A stretch of 64,000 bases of DNA from Pararhizobium_B sp963760965 (GTDB lineage Bacteria; Pseudomonadota; Alphaproteobacteria; Rhizobiales; Rhizobiaceae), in the NCBI GenBank assembly GCA_963760965.1, contig CAVXEW010000002.1, positions 434,001 to 498,000 on the forward strand, given 5' to 3'. Shown here piece by piece: positions 42,695 to 52,094 of the stretch; within the stretch, counting starts at the first letter, position 1, and the number at the start of each line of letters is the position of its first letter. The notes beneath the pieces are model-generated. The model was given only the letters and a program-made list of their open reading frames with translations. It did no database searches and had not been told where the DNA came from. Position numbers and translations under genes: made by a program.

Positions 42695-43642
42695 ATGATC
42701 AAGCCGCTGAAAGTCGCCGTCCAGATGGACCATGTCTCGACCATCAACATCGAAGGGGACACCACCTTTGCCATGTGCCTGGAGGCGCAGGCACGCGGCC
42801 ACCGCCTGTTTCACTACACTCCCGCTTCGCTCAGCTTCCGCAATGGCGTCGTCTATGCCTATGCCGAACCGCTGACCGTGCGCGACGAGAAGGGGAACCA
42901 CTATACGCTCGGCGAGCGGGTACGCCTCGACCTGTCGCACATGGACGTGGTTCTGCTCCGGCAGGATCCACCCTTCGACATGGCTTACATCACCTCGACG
43001 CACCTGCTCGAACGCATCCATCCGAAAACGCTGGTCGTCAACGACCCTGCGTGGGTGCGCAACTCGCCCGAGAAGATCTTCGTCACCGAATTCCCCGACC
43101 TCATGCCGGAGACCCTGATCACGCGCGACCGTGGCGAGATCGAGCGCTTCAGGGCGGAAATGGGCGATGTCATCCTGAAGCCCCTCTACGGCAACGGCGG
43201 CGCAGGGGTGTTCCACTCGCGGCGCGACGACCGCAACCTGACGTCTCTCCTCGAGATGTTCGACCAGCTTTTTCGCGAACCTATCATCGTCCAGCAATAC
43301 CTGCCGGCGGTCCGGAAGGGCGACAAGCGCATCATCCTTGTCGACGGGGAACCGGTCGGCGCGATCAACCGGGTGCCCGCGGAGCACGATTCGCGCTCCA
43401 ACATGCATGTGGGCGGACGGGCCGAACCGGCCGAGATGACCGACCGCGATCGCGAGATCTGCCGGCGGATCGGGCCTGCCCTCAAGGAACGCGGCTTCCT
43501 GCTCGTCGGAATCGACGTGATCGGCGACGTGATGACGGAAATAAACGTGACCTCCCCCACCGGCATCCGGGAGGTGCGCCGCTTCGGCGGCGCCGACATC
43601 GCCTCGCTCCTGTGGAACGCGATCGAAGCGCGGCGCGGCTGA
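42695..43642 (+). CDS. gshB: Glutathione synthetase
   Basis: A 315-residue ATP-grasp ligase joining gamma-glutamylcysteine to glycine. It shows VAVQMDHVSTINIEGDTTFAM at the start (cited as the QMDHVSTINIEGD motif), RQDPPFDMAYIT, VILKPLYGNGGAGVF for ATP binding and INVTSPTGIREVRRFGG at the C-terminus. The length matches proteobacterial GshB. It is the last gene of the rph-gshB run, 75 bases after yraN. gshA is not in this window. Confidence 0.97.
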   Translation: MIKPLKVAVQMDHVSTINIEGDTTFAMCLEAQARGHRLFHYTPASLSFRNGVVYAYAEPLTVRDEKGNHYTLGERVRLDLSHMDVVLLRQDPPFDMAYITSTHLLERIHPKTLVVNDPAWVRNSPEKIFVTEFPDLMPETLITRDRGEIERFRAEMGDVILKPLYGNGGAGVFHSRRDDRNLTSLLEMFDQLFREPIIVQQYLPAVRKGDKRIILVDGEPVGAINRVPAEHDSRSNMHVGGRAEPAEMTDRDREICRRIGPALKERGFLLVGIDVIGDVMTEINVTSPTGIREVRRFGGADIASLLWNAIEARRG

Positions 43643-43702
43643 GAACAGATTTAGTCATTCCACATTTCGTCCACAGGTAGTCCACACCCGTTTCAACAGG
43701 GC

Positions 43703-43717
43703 GTTCCACTCTTGTTC
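43703..43717. promoter_or_regulatory. Alphaproteobacterial LexA (SOS) box upstream of comM
   Basis: GTTC-CACTCTT-GTTC exactly fits the direct-repeat SOS box GTTC-N7-GTTC of Alphaproteobacteria. It lies 114-128 bases upstream of the comM ATG in the 188-base gap after gshB. The motif is exact; DNA-damage control of comM is inference supported by my memory of comM as a predicted LexA target in this class. Confidence 0.65.
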
Positions 43718-43830
43718 TTGTTTTATTCCAAGCCCCGTGCTTAGGTATTCCGGCAGGCGGCGATGACCGCGAGAGCAGTCGCCTGCCAGGCAGCGCGACG
43801 GCGCGCCGCGAAAGCATAAAGGGGGCGGGG

Positions 43831-45363
43831 ATGGTAGCGCGGGTGAGGACGGTGTCGTTTCAGGGCATCGAGGCCGTGCCGGTCGACGTCCAGGTCATGG
43901 TGGCGCCCGGCAAGATCAACATGCACATCGTCGGACTGCCGGACAAGGCCGTTGCCGAAAGCCGGGAGCGTGTACAGGCGGCGCTCCACGCGTCCGGCCT
44001 GACGCTGCCTCCGAAGAAGGTCACCGTCAATCTGGCGCCGGCGGACCTGCCAAAGGAAGGAAGTCATTTCGACCTGCCGATCGCGCTCGGCCTGATGGCG
44101 GCCCTCGGAGCGATACCCGCCGATGCCCTCGAGGACTACGTGGTGCTCGGCGAGCTGTCGCTCGACGGCACGATTGCGCCCGTCGCCGGCGCCCTGCCGG
44201 CGGCGATCGGAGCGAACGCACAGAACCGTGGGCTGATCTGCCCGTCCGACAGCGGGCCCGAGGCTGCGTGGGCGGGGGAAGACATCGACGTGCTGGCACC
44301 CCGCAGCCTGATCGCCATAGCCAACCACTTCCGCGGTACGCAGGTGCTTACCCGCCCGGAGCCCGCCAGACGCAGCAATCCCGCCAACCTGCCTGACCTT
44401 GCCGACATCAAGGGACAGGAAAGCGCGAAGCGAGCGCTCGAAGTCGCGGCCGCCGGCGGCCACAATCTACTGATGGTCGGGCCGCCGGGCTCGGGCAAGT
44501 CGATGCTTGCCGCCCGCCTGCCGTCAATCCTGCCGCCGCTTTCGCCTGCCGAACTGCTCGAAGTCTCGATGATCCACTCGGTCGCGGGACAACTCGCGGG
44601 AGGAAAGCTTTCCGATCGTCGGCCCTTCCGCACGCCGCATCATTCAGCCTCGATGGCGGCTATGGTCGGCGGTGGGTTCCGCGCTCGTCCCGGCGAAGTG
44701 TCGCTTTCCCACAACGGGGTGCTCTTCCTCGACGAGTTTCCGGAATTCACCCCGCAGGTGCTGGACTCCCTGCGCCAGCCGCTGGAAACCGGCGAGTGCA
44801 TCATCGCTCGTGCCAACCACCGGGTCAGCTATCCGGCAACGATCCAGCTCGTCGCGGCGATGAACCCCTGCCGTTGCGGCATGGCCGGCGAGCCGGGTCA
44901 CACCTGTGCGCGCGGCGCGCGCTGCCAGGCCGACTACCAGGCCCGCATTTCCGGCCCCCTGCTCGACCGGATCGACCTCAGGATCGACGTTCCGGCCGTG
45001 AGCGCGGCAGACCTGATCGCCCCTGCCCCCGCCGAGCCCAGTGCGGAGGTCGCCAGGCGGGTCGCCCGCGCCCGGGCGCTTCAGGAGGACCGCTACGCCC
45101 GCCTCGGCCAGCCGACGCTCCGGACGAACGCCCGCTGCGCGACAGCACTCATAGAATCGGTCGCCGAGGCGGACGCCGGCGGCCTCGACCTGTTGCGCGA
45201 GGCGGCCGAGAAGATGGCTTTCTCCGCACGCGCCTATCACCGCGTCTTGAAGGTCGCCCGGACGCTCGCCGATCTCGATGACGCCACAAGGGTCGGGCGG
45301 ATTCATCTTGCCGAGGCCATTTCGTACCGGATGGCCGGGGAGCGCCTGACGGCGGCCGCCTAG
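43831..45363 (+). CDS. comM: YifB/ComM family Mg-chelatase-like AAA ATPase
   Basis: A 510-residue helicase-type ATPase. The N-terminal Lon-like ChlI domain (about 1-170) has VGLPDKAVAESRERVQAAL; the AAA core has Walker A VGPPGSGKSMLAARL near 215, Walker B VLFLDEFPEF near 305 and a Cys cluster, CRCGMAGEPGHTCARGARC, near 350. ComM promotes branch migration during natural transformation and recombination. A LexA-type box upstream suggests induction by DNA damage. It converges with cysK across 147 bases that show no gene. Confidence 0.93.
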   Translation: MVARVRTVSFQGIEAVPVDVQVMVAPGKINMHIVGLPDKAVAESRERVQAALHASGLTLPPKKVTVNLAPADLPKEGSHFDLPIALGLMAALGAIPADALEDYVVLGELSLDGTIAPVAGALPAAIGANAQNRGLICPSDSGPEAAWAGEDIDVLAPRSLIAIANHFRGTQVLTRPEPARRSNPANLPDLADIKGQESAKRALEVAAAGGHNLLMVGPPGSGKSMLAARLPSILPPLSPAELLEVSMIHSVAGQLAGGKLSDRRPFRTPHHSASMAAMVGGGFRARPGEVSLSHNGVLFLDEFPEFTPQVLDSLRQPLETGECIIARANHRVSYPATIQLVAAMNPCRCGMAGEPGHTCARGARCQADYQARISGPLLDRIDLRIDVPAVSAADLIAPAPAEPSAEVARRVARARALQEDRYARLGQPTLRTNARCATALIESVAEADAGGLDLLREAAEKMAFSARAYHRVLKVARTLADLDDATRVGRIHLAEAISYRMAGERLTAAA

Positions 45364-45510
45364 AGTGCCTCGTTGCGGATGCGGCTGCGCCGGGCTGAAG
45401 ACCGGGCAGCGAAAACAGCCCGGCGTTGCGATCCCTGGCTTGGCCCTCAGTCGGGATCACGCCTGGCAGACCGCCGGGCGCGATACTCTCCGTTCCGGGG
45501 CGGTCGGCAG

Positions 45511-46482
<972 letters not shown>

Positions 46483-46609
46483 CGTTTCCTCCGATGGTGG
46501 TTGTCGAGGAACAGACTACAGCGGGACCGGCCGTCCGGCGAGACGCCCGCACCGCCGGCGCGAGCTTTTCGCGCAAACCTCTTTTCCGGAAATGACCCCG
46601 GCCAGATTC

Positions 46610-47092
46610 CTATTGCGTTCCCGTGGAGCCGAAGCCGCCGATCCCGCGCTCTGTCGCGGCCGCCGAATCCCGCTCGTCGAGATGAGCCTGGGCCACCGGC
46701 GCGATTACCATCTGGGCGATGCGCGCGCCCCGTGTCACGGTGAACGGCTCGGCACCATGGTTGACGAGCAGGACCTTCACTTCTCCGCGATAGTCGGAGT
46801 CGATCGTACCGGGCGTGTTCAGGCAGGTAATTCCGTTGCGGTAGGCCAATCCCGAGCGCGGGCGTATCTGCGCCTCGAAACCCTGCGGAATCTCGAAGAT
46901 GAAACCCGTCGGCACCAGCGCCCGCCCACCGGGCTCGATCACCATCGGCTCATCGAGCGCGACGGCGGCGCGCAGGTCCATGCCCGCCGCACCTCCGGTT
47001 TCATAGGCCGGCAGTGCGATGCCTTCGCCGTGGGAGAGACGGACGACACCGATCGTCGGCGCGGCAGGCGAAACGGAAGACTGCATGTTCAT
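46610..47092 (-). CDS. dut: dUTP diphosphatase
   Basis: A 160-residue trimeric dUTPase that keeps uracil out of DNA and supplies dUMP. Its five motifs are visible: AGMDLRAA (1), RPRSGLA (2), GTIDSDYRGEV (3), RIAQMVIAP (4) and RGIGGFGSTG (5). The coding strand contains an intact GANTC site (GACTCCGAC region) in motif 3, a useful contrast with the frameshifted genes. In rhizobia dut often follows coaBC; here coaBC is about 4 kb away. Confidence 0.96.
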   Translation of the reverse strand: MNMQSSVSPAAPTIGVVRLSHGEGIALPAYETGGAAGMDLRAAVALDEPMVIEPGGRALVPTGFIFEIPQGFEAQIRPRSGLAYRNGITCLNTPGTIDSDYRGEVKVLLVNHGAEPFTVTRGARIAQMVIAPVAQAHLDERDSAAATERGIGGFGSTGTQ

Positions 47093-47175
47093 ACCCCCAT
47101 CTTGCGCATGCTGGTCGATTGCGTCGACGCCGTCGAGCCGGTAGAAGGCCAGCCATCAACAGGATTTCTCTTCTC

Positions 47176-48765
47176 ATGCCAGAAAGCCTCGCAGAGGCGG
47201 TCTCCCGCCGCCGCACATTCGCGATCATCTCGCACCCGGACGCCGGCAAGACGACGCTGACGGAGAAGCTGCTCCTCTTCGGCGGCGCGATCCAGCTCGC
47301 CGGCGAGGTCAAGGCGAAGAAGAACCGCATCCACTCGCGCTCGGACTGGATGAACATCGAGCGCGAACGCGGAATCTCGGTGGTCACATCGGTGATGACG
47401 TTCGAATATGGCGGCCATGTCTTCAACCTGCTCGACACGCCGGGTCACGAGGATTTTGCCGACGACACCTACCGGACGCTGACGGCGGTCGACGCGGCGG
47501 TCATGGTGATCGACGCGGCAAAGGGCATCGAGCCCCGCACGCTGAAGCTCTTCGAGGTCTGCCGGCTGCGCGACATTCCCATCATCACGTTCGTCAACAA
47601 GATGGACCGCGAGAGCCGCGACCCGTTCGAGATTCTGGACGAGGTGGAAGAGAAGCTGGCGCTCGACACCGCGCCGGTGACATGGCCGATCGGACGGGCG
47701 AAGACCTTCTCGGGCACCTACCACCTTGCCCTGAACGAGGTGCGCGGCACCGACGACGACGAGGCAACGGTCCGGGTGAACGGCCCGGAGGCCGAGGCGG
47801 CCGCGGGCAGGCTGCCCGAGAACGAGCGCGCAGCCTTCATCGAAGAAGCGGCGCTTGCCATCGAAGCATGCCGGCCGTTCGACCTCGCGGCCTTCCGCGA
47901 AGGCCATCTGACGCCGGTCTATTTCGGCTCCGCCCTCAAGAACTACGGCGTCCGCGACCTCATCAACGCTCTCGGCGCCCATGCGCCGCCGCCGCGCGCG
48001 CAGGTCGCCGACCTTCGCACGGTCGAGGCGACCGACGACAAGATGACCGCCTTCGTCTTCAAGATTCAGGCGAACATGGACCCCAACCACCGCGACCGAA
48101 TCGCCTTCGTGCGTGTGTGCTCGGGCAGGCTCGAGCGCGGGATGAAGGCCCGGCTTTCGCGCACCGGAAAGCCGATGGGGCTGACGGCGCCCCAGTTCTT
48201 CTTCGCGTCCCAGCGCCAGATCGCCGACACCGCCTACGCGGGCGACGTCGTCGGCATCCCGAACCACGGCACCCTCAGGATCGGCGACACGCTGACGGAA
48301 GGCGAGCCGCTCGTCTTCCAGGGCGTCCCGAACTTCGCGCCGGAGATCCTGCGCCGCGTGCGTCTCGAGGACGCGATGAAGGCGAAGAAGCTGAAGGAGG
48401 CGCTGCAGCAGATGGCCGAGGAAGGCGTTGTGCAGCTTTTCTCGCCGGAGGACGGCTCGCCCGCGATCGTCGGTGTCGTCGGTGCGCTGCAGCTCGACGT
48501 GCTCCGGGAACGGCTCAAGGCGGAATACGGCCTTCCCGTCAGCTTCGAGACGGCACGCTTTTCGGTTTGCAGGTGGATCTCGGCCGAGAAGCGGGAGGAC
48601 CTGGAGCGCTTCGTCAACGCCCACCGCGGCGACATCGCCCGCGACCTGGACGGCGACCCGGTGTTCCTGGCTTCCGACGCCTTCTCGCTGAACTACGAGG
48701 CCGAGCGCTGGAAGGCGATCCACATGGTCGAGATCAAGGAATACCACGTCCGCAAGGCGGCGTGA
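47176..48765 (+). CDS. prfC: Peptide chain release factor 3
   Basis: A 529-residue translational GTPase that recycles RF1/RF2. G1 is SHPDAGKTTLTEKLL (about 20), G2 lies near RERGISVVTSVM, G3 is DTPGHEDFADDTYR, G4 is TFVNKMDRE. The RF3-specific RSDWMNIERERGIS stretch separates it from EF-G. Domain II (about 300-370) and III follow. It faces away from dut. ATG 47176 has AGGA upstream. It is an accessory factor not found in all alphaproteobacteria. Confidence 0.95.
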   Translation: MPESLAEAVSRRRTFAIISHPDAGKTTLTEKLLLFGGAIQLAGEVKAKKNRIHSRSDWMNIERERGISVVTSVMTFEYGGHVFNLLDTPGHEDFADDTYRTLTAVDAAVMVIDAAKGIEPRTLKLFEVCRLRDIPIITFVNKMDRESRDPFEILDEVEEKLALDTAPVTWPIGRAKTFSGTYHLALNEVRGTDDDEATVRVNGPEAEAAAGRLPENERAAFIEEAALAIEACRPFDLAAFREGHLTPVYFGSALKNYGVRDLINALGAHAPPPRAQVADLRTVEATDDKMTAFVFKIQANMDPNHRDRIAFVRVCSGRLERGMKARLSRTGKPMGLTAPQFFFASQRQIADTAYAGDVVGIPNHGTLRIGDTLTEGEPLVFQGVPNFAPEILRRVRLEDAMKAKKLKEALQQMAEEGVVQLFSPEDGSPAIVGVVGALQLDVLRERLKAEYGLPVSFETARFSVCRWISAEKREDLERFVNAHRGDIARDLDGDPVFLASDAFSLNYEAERWKAIHMVEIKEYHVRKAA

Positions 48766-48768
48766 GGG

Positions 48769-49176
48769 TCACCCGGCCGACTTGTCGAACTTCGGAATGC
48801 TCGTCAGATCCTGGGTCCAGTCGAGCGCGGAGCAGCACCAGATCTGCCGCGACGGCCTGAGTTCCGTCCGCTGGCGGATCGTGCCCGTCCGCAAACTCAG
48901 CGCGGCGGCATGCTCTGCCTTGCCGGTCGCATAGATGTTGGTGCCGCAACGCGGGCAAAAGGCGTGGACGCGCGTACGCCCGCTGGCTGCCGGTCGCTCG
49001 TAGAGTGCAGGTTCACCGGTCATCCTGAATGCCGCAGCGTCGACATGGGCGTTGGCGCGATAGGCGCTGCCGCTCAGTTCCTGGCAATCGCTGCAATGGC
49101 AGATCGTGATCCGGCCGGGGTCGATCTCCGCGGTGTAGGTCAGGCGCCCGCAATGGCAGCCTCCGTCGATCTTCAT
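48769..49176 (-). CDS. GFA-family (glutathione-dependent formaldehyde-activating-like) zinc protein
   Basis: A 135-residue protein with the GFA zinc ligands: GGCHCGRLTY (C7, C9), CHCSDCQELSG (near 27-32) and FCPRCGTNIYAT (near 74-77). The family includes formaldehyde-activating enzyme Gfa and CENP-V; most members have no tested substrate. It converges with prfC (3-base gap) and lies downstream of the second Lrp-type gene on the same strand. Confidence 0.9.
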   Translation of the reverse strand: MKIDGGCHCGRLTYTAEIDPGRITICHCSDCQELSGSAYRANAHVDAAAFRMTGEPALYERPAASGRTRVHAFCPRCGTNIYATGKAEHAAALSLRTGTIRQRTELRPSRQIWCCSALDWTQDLTSIPKFDKSAG

Positions 49177-49215
49177 TCTCGTTCTCCTCGTCGGTCAGCA
49201 TGGCCAATAGCACGG

Positions 49216-49686
49216 TCAGACCGTCGGCGTCAGCGGAACGGCCGTCGTCTCCTTGATTTCCTCCATCACGAACGAGGCGGAGACATCCGACAGCGGCACT
49301 CTTGCGATGAGGCGCTGGTAGAGCCGGTCATAGGCCTTCACATCGCTCACGCGCGCCTTCAGGACATAGTCCAGGTCGCCGCTCGTCCTGTAGACGCCGG
49401 TGATTTCCGGCAGCCCGGTGACCGCCTGCCGGAAGCGGGCCAGCCATTCGGGGTCGTGGTTGTCGGTGCGCACGAAGACGAAGACGGAAAGTCCGCAGCC
49501 GACCGCCTCGGCATCCACGAGGGCGACGCGGCCTTTCAGGACGCCGCGCTCCTCAAGCCCCTTCACCCGGCGCCAGCACGCATTGCGAGACAGGTGCACC
49601 CGTTCGGAAAGCGCCTCGACGGAGAGCGTGGCGTCGCGCTGCAACTCGGAGAGGATGCGCGTATCGATATCGTCGATATTGGTCAC
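49216..49686 (-). CDS. Lrp/AsnC family transcriptional regulator (second in window)
   Basis: A 156-residue regulator. The helix-turn-helix region (about 5-55) includes LSVEALSERVHLSRNACWRRVKGL, and the RAM domain (about 70-145) has GDLDYVLKARVSDVKAYDRLY. It is a different paralogue from the one beside phhA (NACWRR where the other has TPCTRR). It uses GTG 49686 as the first plausible start. A perfect inverted repeat stands immediately upstream, suggesting autoregulation and control of the divergent DUF6356/amidotransferase pair. Confidence 0.9.
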   Translation of the reverse strand: MTNIDDIDTRILSELQRDATLSVEALSERVHLSRNACWRRVKGLEERGVLKGRVALVDAEAVGCGLSVFVFVRTDNHDPEWLARFRQAVTGLPEITGVYRTSGDLDYVLKARVSDVKAYDRLYQRLIARVPLSDVSASFVMEEIKETTAVPLTPTV

Positions 49687-49688
49687 GG

Positions 49689-49736
49689 TTGGGATGTATA
49701 TCCCAATTTTACCAGAAATTAAAGGATATTTGGGAT
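49689..49736. promoter_or_regulatory. TTGGGAT repeats, candidate Lrp-type operator
   Basis: TTGGGAT-GTAT-ATCCCAA (49689-49706) is a perfect inverted repeat with 7-base arms, 2 bases upstream of the regulator's GTG. A third TTGGGAT lies at 49730-49736, 41 bases from the first, about four helical turns. The arrangement fits cooperative binding by an Lrp-type octamer. Confidence 0.5.
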
Positions 49737-49797
49737 GAAATGCTGGAGATATCAGGTAGGCTTTATCCATCGCCCTGCCTGGAGGATAGAGACCCCG

Positions 49798-50013
49798 ATG
49801 AGCCGTACACTGACCCGACTTTTCACCGAGCATCCGCGCTCGGTCGACGAGAGCTATCTGGAACACATGCAGTTTGCCGGCAGTTTCTCGCTGAAGCTGT
49901 TCGCAGCGGGCCTCGCTGCTCTGGTCCATGCGGTGCTGCCCTTCCTGTTCGAGCGCACCGCCAGCACGATGATCGACGGCATGTACCGGCGCATGCACAA
50001 CAGGAGCCGCTGA
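49798..50013 (+). CDS. Small DUF6356 family protein
   Basis: A 71-residue protein with LFTEHPRSVDESYLEHMQFA, which I recognise as the DUF6356 core, and one hydrophobic segment (about 38-55), so probably membrane-attached. GGAGGATAG lies upstream of ATG 49798. It runs five bases before the amidotransferase start, implying cotranscription. No function is known for the family. Confidence 0.8.
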   Translation: MSRTLTRLFTEHPRSVDESYLEHMQFAGSFSLKLFAAGLAALVHAVLPFLFERTASTMIDGMYRRMHNRSR

Positions 50014-50018
50014 CACGC

Positions 50019-50831
50019 ATGTGCCGCTGGGCCGCCTGGCGCGGATTGCCAATCTATCTGGAAGACCTGATCGCCTCTCCGGCTCATTCGCTGATCGAGC
50101 AGTCGCACTGCGCCACCAAGGCCAAGACCTCCACGAACGGCGACGGCTTCGGGGTTGCGTGGTACGGCGAGCGCGCCGAGCCGGGCCTCTACCGGGACAT
50201 CCTGCCGGCGTGGTCGGACCGGAACCTGCGCAGCCTGACGCATCAGATCAGCGCAGGGCTCTTCCTGGCTCACGTCCGCGCCTCGACCGGCGGAGGCACC
50301 AGCCGCGACAACTGCCATCCCTTCGTGCACGGCCGCTGGTCGTTCATGCACAATGGCAAGATCGGCGACTACGGCCGGCTGCGCCGTTCGCTCGAAAGCC
50401 GGCTTGCTGACCGGCTCTACCTCTCCCGGCAGGGTTCCACGGATTCCGAGCTCCTGTTTCTGCTCGCCGTGGAACTGGGTCTTGCCGAGGATCCCGTCGG
50501 CTCCATGGAACGCGCTCTCGGGACGGTGATCGAAGCCGCGCGCGCCGTCGGCGCCGAGCCGCACCTGCGCTTCACCTCCGCATTTTCCGACGGCGAGCGG
50601 CTCTTTGCAGTGCGCTATGCCACCGATGCCCATGCCCCCACCCTCTACGCATCGCCGATGGAAGCCAGGGGCGGCCATTGCCTCGTCTCCGAGCCGTTCA
50701 GCGACGACGCGGCGCGCTGGATCGAAATCCCGTCCGGCTCGGCCGTCGAGGTCAGCGGGGCAGGCATGTCGGTCAAGCCGTTCTCGCCCTGCGCCGGAGA
50801 GCCGGAACAAAGGCTCGCGGTCGCCAGCTAG
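50019..50831 (+). CDS. Class II glutamine amidotransferase (EgtC-like domain protein)
   Basis: A 270-residue Ntn-type amidotransferase. Cys2 (MCRWAAWRG) becomes the N-terminal nucleophile after Met removal; NGDGFGVAWYG near 40, HVRASTGGGTSRDNCHPF near 87 and FMHNGKIGDY near 109 are family motifs. Relatives hydrolyse gamma-glutamyl bonds or glutamine without a synthase domain, for example EgtC and YafJ. AGGAG precedes the ATG. Its TAG stop lies in the palindrome CTAG that would also end the corrected coaBC gene on the other strand. Confidence 0.88.
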   Translation: MCRWAAWRGLPIYLEDLIASPAHSLIEQSHCATKAKTSTNGDGFGVAWYGERAEPGLYRDILPAWSDRNLRSLTHQISAGLFLAHVRASTGGGTSRDNCHPFVHGRWSFMHNGKIGDYGRLRRSLESRLADRLYLSRQGSTDSELLFLLAVELGLAEDPVGSMERALGTVIEAARAVGAEPHLRFTSAFSDGERLFAVRYATDAHAPTLYASPMEARGGHCLVSEPFSDDAARWIEIPSGSAVEVSGAGMSVKPFSPCAGEPEQRLAVAS

Positions 50832-52046
50832 CGAACTCCCAACTCGCGCCGCGATCGCCTGCGCGAGACGCGCCGCGACCTCTTCCTTGCTCATTTCCGG
50901 CCAGTCCTCCACGCCCTCGCGCGTCACCAGGTGCACGTGGTTTCGCTCGCCGCCCATGACGCCGAGCGCGCTTGAGACGTCGTTGGCGACGATCATGTCG
51001 GCACCCTTGCGATCGAGCTTGAGGCGGGCGTTGGCGACGACGTTCTCCGTCTCCGCGGCGAAGCCGACGACGAGCGCAGGGCGCTCGGCATGGTGGCCGA
51101 TTGACTTCAGTATGTCGGGGTTCTCGACCAGATCGAGTGCCGGGGCCGCCTCTCCCTCGCTTTTCTTGATCTTCATGGCGCCCGCCTCCGAGACCCGCCA
51201 GTCGGCTACCGCCGCGACCATGACGGCGATATCGGCCGGCAGCAGGGAAACTGCCGCATCGCGCATTTCCTCGGCGCGCTCGACATGGGTCGTGGAGACC
51301 CCTGGCGGATCGGGAATCGCGACGGGACCGGAAACGAGGTGCACGTCGGCTCCGAGTCCCGCGAGGGCGGCGGCTATGGCGTGTCCCTGCCGACCCGAAG
51401 AGCGATTGGCGATATAGCGAACCGGATCGATCGGTTCGTGCGTCGGGCCGGAAGTGACGATCGCCTTCCTTCCGGCAAGAGGCCGTGCCACCGGGGCGAG
51501 AAGACGCTCGACGGCGGCGGCGATCTCGAGAGGTTCGCTCATGCGGCCGTTGCCGGCCTCGCCGCTTTCGGCCATCTCGCCGGTCCCCGGTCCGACGAAG
51601 TGCACGCCGTCGCCCGAGAGCGTCGCGCAATTGCGCCGCGTCGCGGGGTGATCCCACATGGCCGGATTCATTGCGGGCGCCAGCAGAACCGGCAGACGCG
51701 TCGCCAGCAACACAGCGGAAGCGAGATCGTCGGCAAGACCGTTCGCCATCTTCGCCATCAGGTCCGCCGTTGCCGGCGCCACCAGGACGAGGTCGTGGTC
51801 GCGGGCGAGACGGATATGGCCGACGTCCTGTTCGTCCTCCCGGGAGAAGAGGTCGGTAAAGACGTGGGCGGCCGAGAGGGCGCCGACCGCGAGCGGCGTA
51901 ACGAACTCCTGCGCGGCGCGCGTCATCACCGGGGTTACGGCAGCGCCTCGCTCGCGAAGCCGCCTGACAAGGTCGAGGCACTTGTAGGCCGCGATCCCGC
52001 CGCCCAGGACAAGCAGAATTCTCTTTCCTTCCAACAGGTTTACCAC
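50828..52046 (-). CDS. coaBC: Phosphopantothenoylcysteine decarboxylase / phosphopantothenate-cysteine ligase, stop lost by frameshift as sequenced
   Basis: Bifunctional coenzyme A synthesis enzyme. CoaC domain (about 1-180): KRILLVLGGGIAAYKCLDLV, VAPATADLMAKMANG, PAMNPAMWDHPA. CoaB domain (about 190-400): VTSGPTHEPIDPVRYIANRSSG, VGFAAET, VANDVSSALGVMGG. As read, the frame misses a stop after AIAARVG and runs on, antisense to the amidotransferase, to 49854 (730 residues). Removing one T from GAGTTC (50833-50838) gives AARVGSR and a TAG stop at 50830-50828, a 405-residue protein of normal family length. GTG 52046 is the start. Operon with ubiB and ubiE. Confidence 0.9.
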
Positions 52047-52094
52047 GAACTCGATCCGGTTGCGACTGCACCCATTCTGTCACGTCCCGTGCGT

